64,000 nucleotides of DNA from Terfezia claveryi (Eukaryota > Ascomycota > Pezizomycetes > Pezizales > Pezizaceae), in contig WHUX01000074.1 of NCBI GenBank assembly GCA_015179025.1, forward strand, positions 186,001-250,000, written 5' to 3'. The notes under the pieces are model-generated. The model made no database searches and had not been told where the DNA came from. It saw only the letters and a list, made by a program, of their open reading frames with translations. Made by a program: the position numbers and the translations under genes. The number at the start of each line of letters is the position of its first letter. Position 1 is the stretch's first letter. This document shows, in pieces, positions 60,671-64,000 of this stretch.

Positions 60671-62416
60671 ATGCAGCCCCCCCGAGACCCCTCCACGGCC
60701 CCCAATACCGTTCCAAAAAGGCCCATCACTCCTGGAAAGACCTCTCCCTTCAAGGAAAACAATCCTCCAGGTCTTGATATTCCACAGTCCAGAAAGGACG
60801 AAAAGAAAGAAAAACGATCCTCTCTTGCCTTCTTGCGTCGTTCAAAGTCCAGTGATCGTGGCAATCTGAGGCCTCTAGTTCCCAATATTCCCCAACAAGC
60901 ACCAAAGATACCCGACCTCTGGAACGGGAGCACACCGCCCCAGCCCCTACGGACATTTGGCGGGCCTGAAATCAGAGACTCGGTGGCCATTGTAGGGGGA
61001 TTGGACATTCCTGGTATGTCTCCAGGTAGGAGGAGCATCGATACTGGCTTCAGTGGTTCCAGTTCTGCCCATGAGCCAGGAAAGAGTAGTGGGAAGGACT
61101 CAGCTGGAGAGGAAGCTTCTCTGAATGCAGTTGCGAGTATGGCACACCGAGGGAGGTATAGCTTCGCGTCGGCTGGATCGACTGTGAACTCTCCCCGGAG
61201 AGTACGGAGAAGAAAAGATCCTACGCCATTCAAGTGAGATACCTAGTATCCCTGTAAATGTATCAACTATAGAGCTAATGTGATGGATAGCATCCTGGTT
61301 ATTGGTGCCCGCAACAGTGGTAAAACCTCCTTCATACAATTCCTTCAACAATCACTTGCTGTCAAGCCGTCAAAGAACGACCCCCCGATGGAACCCACAC
61401 CAGAAGAGCCCCCGGTACCTTCAAAATCGACATTCATAAAGACTTACTTGGAGACGGAAATCGATGGCGAGAGGATTGGTTTGACTCTATGGGACAGTCA
61501 AGGATTCGAGAAGAATATCGTTGACCTGCAACTACGGGAGACTATTGCCTTCATTGAGTCCAAGTTTGAGGAGTCATTTACCGAGGAGACCAAGGTTGTA
61601 CGAGCTCCTGGTGTGAGGGATTCTCATATTCACTGTGCCTTCCATCTGATAGACCCCGCAAGGCTAGAATCTTCCATCATCCGAGCAACTACTTCTAACT
61701 CTAGTGCTAATGGAAACATTTTATCTGGTGGCTTGGATGAGGACTTGGACTTGCAGGTGTTGAAGGGTCTCAGGGGTAAGACGACGGTTGTGCCTGTGAT
61801 CAGCAAGGCAGACACCATAACATCGGCACATATGAATGTGTTGAAGCATCTGGTGAGGACGAGTTTGAAGAGTCAGGGGCTGGATCCCCTGGAAGCGTTG
61901 GAAATTGACTTGGAGGCTTATGGGATTACCCCTTCTCCGATACCACCGAACATGTACACGGCTAGTCCGGAACCCAAGGAGCAGACCAATGGAGGAAGAT
62001 CTGCGGAAGAGAATGCAGAGGATGGAATCATTGATGAGGATGAGGAGGAGGGAGAAGATGAGCGTACGCCGACACGTCGCCGTGCAGTGTCCCGAGCTTC
62101 ACTTGAGACTACATCAACGTCCGCGACCGAGAACCCGATGACGAATGTGGAGTTTTTACCGTTATCAGTCATTTCCCCGGATTCCTACGAGCCTGGGGCT
62201 ATTGGGAGGAAATTTCCTTGGGGATTTGCAGATCCGTTCAATGCCGAGCATTGTGACTTTTTGAGGTTGAAGGAGGCGGTATTTAATGAGTGGAGAGGAG
62301 AGTTGAGAGAATCGAGCAGGGAGATTTGGTATGAAAATTGGAGGACGAGTAGGTTGAGTGGGCCTGGAGGTATCATGAATGGAGCGGTGAGGAAGAATGG
62401 GGCGAAGAGGAGATAG
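60671..62416 (+). CDS. aspE: Septin, AspE-like (group 5)
   Basis: Exons 60671-61233 and 61273-62416, joined across a 39-nt intron (GTGAGA...CTATAG), give 568 residues plus stop. Residues 1-188 are a disordered, basic, Pro/Ser-rich head. The GTPase domain starts at ILVIGARNSGKTSFIQFL (P-loop). Switch II is LWDSQGFEKN, where DSQG replaces the usual DxxG of DTPG. G4 is VPVISKADTI, and the septin-unique part is KFPWGFADPFNAEHCDFLRL followed by KEAVFNEWR. An acidic, Arg/Ser-rich insert (about 425-470) precedes the last block. Assignment to the AspE type rests on YLETEIDGERIGLTLWDSQG and GGLDEDLDLQVLKGLRGKTT, which I recall as typical of that group. These septins help organise hyphal septation and cortical assemblies. 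Confidence 0.88.
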
Positions 62417-63571
62417 ATGGTTTGGTCTTTGCTTAGAGTAAGTGGATCGGGTTAGGAACTTGGTATCGTCGATATGGCGTGATTGAGGGGGGGGACATCT
62501 GGGGTTGATGTGTGCAAGTGACGTTGATGATTGTGGACAGTTGTTTGTGAAGGCTTTGTGTCTTTTCTTCTTTCTTTTTCTCTCTTCCGTTTTCTTTCTT
62601 TTTCTCCTGGATGGCTCGGTTTTATTAGTAAGGGCGGCGGTTCTTCTCATGTAGCCTCTGATTCCAACGTTAACTCATCTCATCACTCAACCAAACCCAC
62701 TCGTTCATATTTTCATTTTTCATTTCTTTCCTTGATATATTCACAGTGGTTTAGTTTTTTGATGCATCCATGCAGCCTTCGCTTTTTTCATTTGATCGAT
62801 CTCGTATATCTTTATTCCTTATACCTATTTTTTTTCTTTCGTAGTTGTATGTGGCTATTGAGCGCGGGACTGCTGGCTTTAAGTTGGTTCATTGAAAGGT
62901 GGTTTCTTCTTGGCTTGGTGTCGGATGGTAGCTGTCTAGCGTAGCGTAGGGGTTCTTTTGAGACTAAAATTTATCTACATAATTTCATGCCGGTTTATCT
63001 GAATCACTTGTATACAAGAGCTTGTGAGAGGTCCTTAGTCAGTGACGTTCATACTGAGATTAGTCCCAAATGGGCCTTGGTAGTGGAGGATTGGGGTGCG
63101 TTCTGAATTCCGAGTTGGCTCGTCATGGTCCCCAAAACGGGACCCCGGTTAATGAGTTGAAAAAAAAAAAAAAAAGAGCAACACAAAGCCCGAATTACCC
63201 TGAAGACCGAGGTTTATTGAGCTATCCTAGTCCTGCATACCAATCAAATCATGTCGCGCTAAACTGCCAGTAGTTATATCCGCATGCGATGAAAATAACC
63301 CATTTCGAAAAATAAAACCCACCCAGACTTAGCCACTTCCATCACTTGAACCCACCAAGGCTTACAACTCAAAAAATCCACCGCAACTCAAATACTGACA
63401 AGTTGGCAACACAGGGCTCAAGTACCGGTAAGACACCTGTGGTTAATCCTTTCAGTTCCTAATTAATTATGATAAGCAAAAGAGAAAGAAAAAAAAATGG
63501 AAAAGCAAAAAAAGAAAAGCAAAAAAAATATATTAAAAAAAAGAAAAGAAAAAAGAAAAAAGAAAAAATAT
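62417..63571. other. Intergenic, 3' side of septin, purine-rich tract
   Basis: 3' UTR of the septin gene followed by spacer. A-rich tracts lie at about 63160-63175 and 63476-63567, the latter an (A)nG purine tract directly downstream of the stop of the right-edge gene. No further gene is seen. Confidence 0.5.
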
Positions 63572-64000
63572 TCAGCCCTTACGCTCTCGGAGAATTGATT
63601 TGATCTCAGACAATTGCACCGTTAGGAGATCCACGTTCAGCTTGAGCTTTTCATCGAAAGAGGCCTTGAGCTCCTGGTTGCTGGCATCAAGTTTTTTGTT
63701 GAGCTCCTGGTTGCTGGCATCAAGTTTTTTGTTGATCTCCTGGTTGCTGGCATCAAGTTTTCTGTTGATCTCCTGATTGATATGGTAATAGGAGAACAAC
63801 TATAAAGTATCAATTAGTAATTGTAAAGTGTATGTACTAACCTGGGACATTACTTACGCCTCCAAAACCATAGGCCAACATAAAGCTCAGCTGCATCCGA
63901 GCGTTCGACCGAATATCCGCCTTATCAGTCAACCAGTGTTCATAAGCCTGGGCATTCTATGCCTACATAATATGTTAAAAGATGTCACCTGTAACTCATC
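63572..64000 (-). CDS. Coiled-coil protein with 11-residue repeats, C-terminal part (partial)
   Basis: Exons 63572-63799, 63858-63947 and 63989-64000 continue beyond the right edge; intron 63800-63857 is canonical, while 63948-63988 (41 nt) has an alternative acceptor at 63957. The visible 110 residues read AYEHWLTDKADIRSNARMQL, then SFMLAYGFGG, then repeats of NQEINKKLDAS (about four, period 11) and a final amphipathic helix LTVQLSEIKSILRERKG. An 11-residue period favours a hendecad coiled coil, here strongly polar. The family is not recognised; the upstream part outside the window is needed. Confidence 0.7.
63666..63764 (-). repeat. 33-bp coding tandem repeat, 3 copies plus partial
   Basis: Units start at 63666, 63699 and 63732, with a fourth truncated unit at 63765. 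The first two are identical and the third differs at two bases. They encode NQE-(I/L)-N-(K/R)-KLDAS. Confidence 0.95.

Noticed and set aside
1..64000. CRISPR arrays, operons, prokaryotic terminators
   Set aside because: The introns and gene families show a eukaryotic nuclear genome; the tandem repeats seen are minisatellites without unique spacers.

Overview
The window is nuclear DNA of a filamentous ascomycete (Pezizomycotina). The evidence is short GT-AG introns (about 40-95 nt, often with CTAAC-like branch sites), a NACHT-ankyrin NLR gene, an AspE-type septin, a glyoxal oxidase carrying CBM18 domains, a fungal annexin with a long Pro/Gly/Tyr-rich head, and long repeat-littered spacers. Leotiomycetes would fit, but the sequence alone does not settle the class. 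All exon models were spliced by hand; those said to close end in a stop and have a total coding length divisible by three.

Layout from left to right. 1-656: last exon of a gene entering from the left edge. 1.6-2.0 kb: a 16-bp tandem repeat and a Cys-rich relic. 3145-8617 (-): NACHT-ankyrin NLR. 11747-13747 (+): secreted His-rich protein with two fasciclin domains. 15501-25112 (-): six-exon gene for a 3086-residue, Gln-rich, coiled-coil protein. 26251-28865 (-): nine-exon copper radical (glyoxal) oxidase with two chitin-binding modules. 32261-32339 (+): tRNA-Met(CAT) with a 6-nt intron. 39257-40228 (+): small membrane protein. 42.2-42.6 kb (-): Ty1/copia RNase H relic. 44105-46711 (-): OPT-family transporter. 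51119-52234 (-): BTB-like protein. 55741-57972 (-): annexin. 60671-62416 (+): AspE-like septin. 63572-64000 (-): coiled-coil protein running off the right edge.

The genes do not form an obvious pathway or biosynthetic cluster. Housekeeping and cell-structure genes (annexin, septin) lie at the right. Wall, secretion and recognition genes (NLR, fasciclin, glyoxal oxidase) lie at the left. Between about 28.9 and 55.7 kb the DNA is gene-poor and full of decayed repeats.

The most unusual signal is in that gene-poor part. A 15-bp word, TAGTCTGGTTGGCAC, and diverged versions recur about a dozen times outside genes on both strands. One copy is a 51-bp near-perfect palindrome flanked by a perfect 9-bp direct repeat. 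Two others are single 14-15-bp words, each flanked by a different perfect 9-bp direct repeat. This is the signature of transposition (9-bp target duplication) by inserts of only 14-51 bp, and I know of no described element of that size. A separate 131-bp TA-flanked MITE lies at 49942-50072.
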